A program made the translations under genes and the position numbers. The notes under the pieces were generated by a model, which ran no database searches, was not told the origin of the DNA, and worked only from the letters and a program-made list of their open reading frames with translations. Positions 5,515 through 6,417 of a stretch of DNA of 6,417 nucleotides are shown here, one piece after another (the stretch's first letter is position 1; the number at the start of each line of letters is the position of its first letter). The stretch covers positions 1 through 6,417 of the forward strand of contig JAESSQ010000224.1 of the NCBI GenBank assembly GCA_016764035.1, given 5' to 3'. This DNA is from Gammaproteobacteria bacterium (GTDB lineage: Bacteria; Pseudomonadota; Gammaproteobacteria; SZUA-229).

Positions 5515-6340
5515 ATTGTGTGAAGTAGCTTGCATTAATCCACATATGTGTTGCGATACTTGCGGCATAACCAATGGCGATGACAGGAGCCCATTTTAAA
5601 TGGCCAAAAAAGGTGTATTTTCCCTGTGACTGTCCCATCAACGCGACACCTGCTGCTGAGCCGATCGAGAGCATCGACCCGCCAACACCTGCGGTTAATG
5701 TTACCAATAACCATTGTCCTAAAGACATATCAGGGTTCATCGAAAGTACCGCAAACATAACGGGTATATTGTCTACAATGGCAGAAAGAAAGCCAACCGC
5801 AATGTTTGCATTAGTAGCGCCCCAATCGTTATACATGACATCGGACGCCAACGATAAATAACCCATAAAGCCAAGGCCGCCTACACAAAGCACAACACCG
5901 TAGAAAAAGAACAGTGTGTCCCACTCAGCACGCGCGACGGGCTTGAATACATCAAACGGTACAACATTACCCAATTGACCTGCGTGTCTGAATTCGTTTT
6001 GATCTGTTGAATCGATGTAACTTTTATGTGTTTTTTTCAAATAAAAGCCCATAAATTGTAAATAGCCAAGACCCGTTAACATGCCTATAACAGGCGGTAA
6101 GCCGAGAAAATTATGGAAACATACTGCGCTGAAAATAGTAGCGAGAAACAATACGACGATACGTTTTGCGCCACGTAACATGTGCACGGTTTCCTCCATT
6201 GCCTGTGGTTTTTCATCAGGAACAGCAAAATGCATGATAGCCGCGGGGATCACAAAATTAACTACTGACGGTATGAAAAGAGCAAAGAAGGTAGAAAATT
6301 CAACGATGCCTTTTTGCCAGACCATTAATGTTTTTGTTGT
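5507..6340 (-). CDS. nhaD: Na+/H+ antiporter NhaD, C-terminal part; 5' end missing or interrupted
   Basis: This inner-membrane antiporter exchanges cytoplasmic Na+ (or Li+) for external H+. The visible part begins at TLMVWQKGIVEF, which in full-length NhaD follows the conserved GGAFSPFGDIT segment, and continues to a TAG at 5507-5509. Several membrane helices are evident (about 25-43, 66-84, 88-106, 147-168, 185-203, 215-240 and 255-272, counting from the ATG at 6355). Conserved family stretches include HNFLGLPPVIGM, ARAEWDTLFFFYGVVLCVGG, VDNIPVMFAVL (194-204) with an ion-coupling type Asp195, and GGSMLSIGSAAGVALMGQ (225-242). NhaD proteins are usually 400-480 aa, so roughly 150-200 N-terminal residues are absent. 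The ATG at 6355 is not the true start: upstream of about 6331 the reading no longer matches NhaD although the frame stays open to the window edge. The gene overlaps the operon's last gene tail to tail by 8 bp. Confidence 0.88.
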   Translation of the reverse strand, partial: TTKTLMVWQKGIVEFSTFFALFIPSVVNFVIPAAIMHFAVPDEKPQAMEETVHMLRGAKRIVVLFLATIFSAVCFHNFLGLPPVIGMLTGLGYLQFMGFYLKKTHKSYIDSTDQNEFRHAGQLGNVVPFDVFKPVARAEWDTLFFFYGVVLCVGGLGFMGYLSLASDVMYNDWGATNANIAVGFLSAIVDNIPVMFAVLSMNPDMSLGQWLLVTLTAGVGGSMLSIGSAAGVALMGQSQGKYTFFGHLKWAPVIAIGYAASIATHMWINASYFTQSI

Positions 6341-6417
6341 AAGCTTTCGGCCCATAAGACCGCGCGGATCTTTAATGCCAGCGGTGCTATCGAGGGTGTG
6401 CTGTAAGGGGAAGGCGT
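6341..6417 (-). other. Foreign-looking segment resembling an internal FtsA fragment, fused in frame to nhaD
   Basis: Where NhaD should read its conserved GGAFSPFGDIT segment, the open frame instead gives a hydrophilic peptide ending GIKDPRGLMGRKL. This resembles the internal FtsA segment that in E. coli reads GIKNPVGLSGVRM, and in many other bacteria GIxDPRGM-x-G; the preceding residues (FPLQHTLD) also fit the FtsA IPQEYAID segment. By hand count the 77 bases hold 44 G or C (57%), well above the AT-rich remainder. It is open to the window edge, so its full extent is unknown. Explanations are an assembly or library chimera at a contig end, or a real rearrangement. The FtsA match comes from memory over about 24 residues and needs a search. 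Confidence 0.55.

Noticed and set aside
5574..5861. 95-aa plus-strand open frame opposite nhaD
   Set aside because: It is antisense to conserved NhaD membrane segments and has no independent support.
1..6417. CRISPR arrays, tRNA or rRNA genes, insertion sequences, toxin-antitoxin or defence systems
   Set aside because: I saw no spaced direct repeats of CRISPR length, no tRNA-like cloverleaf, no transposase and no defence-related motifs on either strand.

Overview
The window looks like chromosomal DNA from a marine-type, AT-rich gammaproteobacterium. A PomB-type sodium stator protein and a NhaD-type Na+/H+ antiporter closely resembling the Vibrio versions flank a compact four-gene operon. No species can be named from the sequence alone.

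Layout. (1) Positions 1-1090, plus strand: the last codons of what is probably pomA, then a complete pomB for the sodium-driven flagellar motor, closed by a hairpin-plus-T-run terminator at about 1164-1193. (2) Positions 1173-1511, minus strand: a small basic protein of no recognised family, with a near-perfect ribosome binding site. (3) Positions 1512-1751: a divergent intergenic region carrying AATACT hexamers at exact 11-bp steps, directly followed by an extended -10 sequence (TGATATAAT). (4) Positions 1752-5514, plus strand: four tightly packed genes. They encode a MerA/Lpd-like FAD disulfide oxidoreductase, an ArsS-type radical SAM protein with a Cys-rich C-terminal domain, a family-2 glycosyltransferase (TIGR04283 type) and a DUF2064 nucleotidyl/glycosyltransferase (TIGR04282 type). 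This gene set is the 'radical SAM/selenodomain-associated' cluster that databases now name arsenosugar biosynthesis. (5) Positions 5507 to about 6340, minus strand: the C-terminal part of NhaD, overlapping the operon's last gene by 8 bp tail to tail. (6) Positions about 6341-6417: sequence that is not NhaD. It is noticeably richer in GC, and its minus-strand reading resembles an internal piece of the cell-division protein FtsA, so the NhaD gene is interrupted there.

How the genes may work together. ArsS is the family thought to join a methylated arsenical to the 5'-deoxyadenosyl group of SAM. The two transferases are the usual partners proposed to convert that product into glycosylated arsenosugars. 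The oxidoreductase is a common neighbour of unproven role. No arsenite methyltransferase (ArsM) lies in the window, so the methylated substrate must come from elsewhere or the pathway differs. PomB and NhaD both handle Na+, but they are separate transcription units.

The points most worth checking are the NhaD/FtsA-like junction, a Tyr where I expect a Cys in the ArsS C-terminal motif, an Asn in place of the signature Lys in the DUF2064 enzyme, and the 11-bp-phased repeat array in front of the operon.
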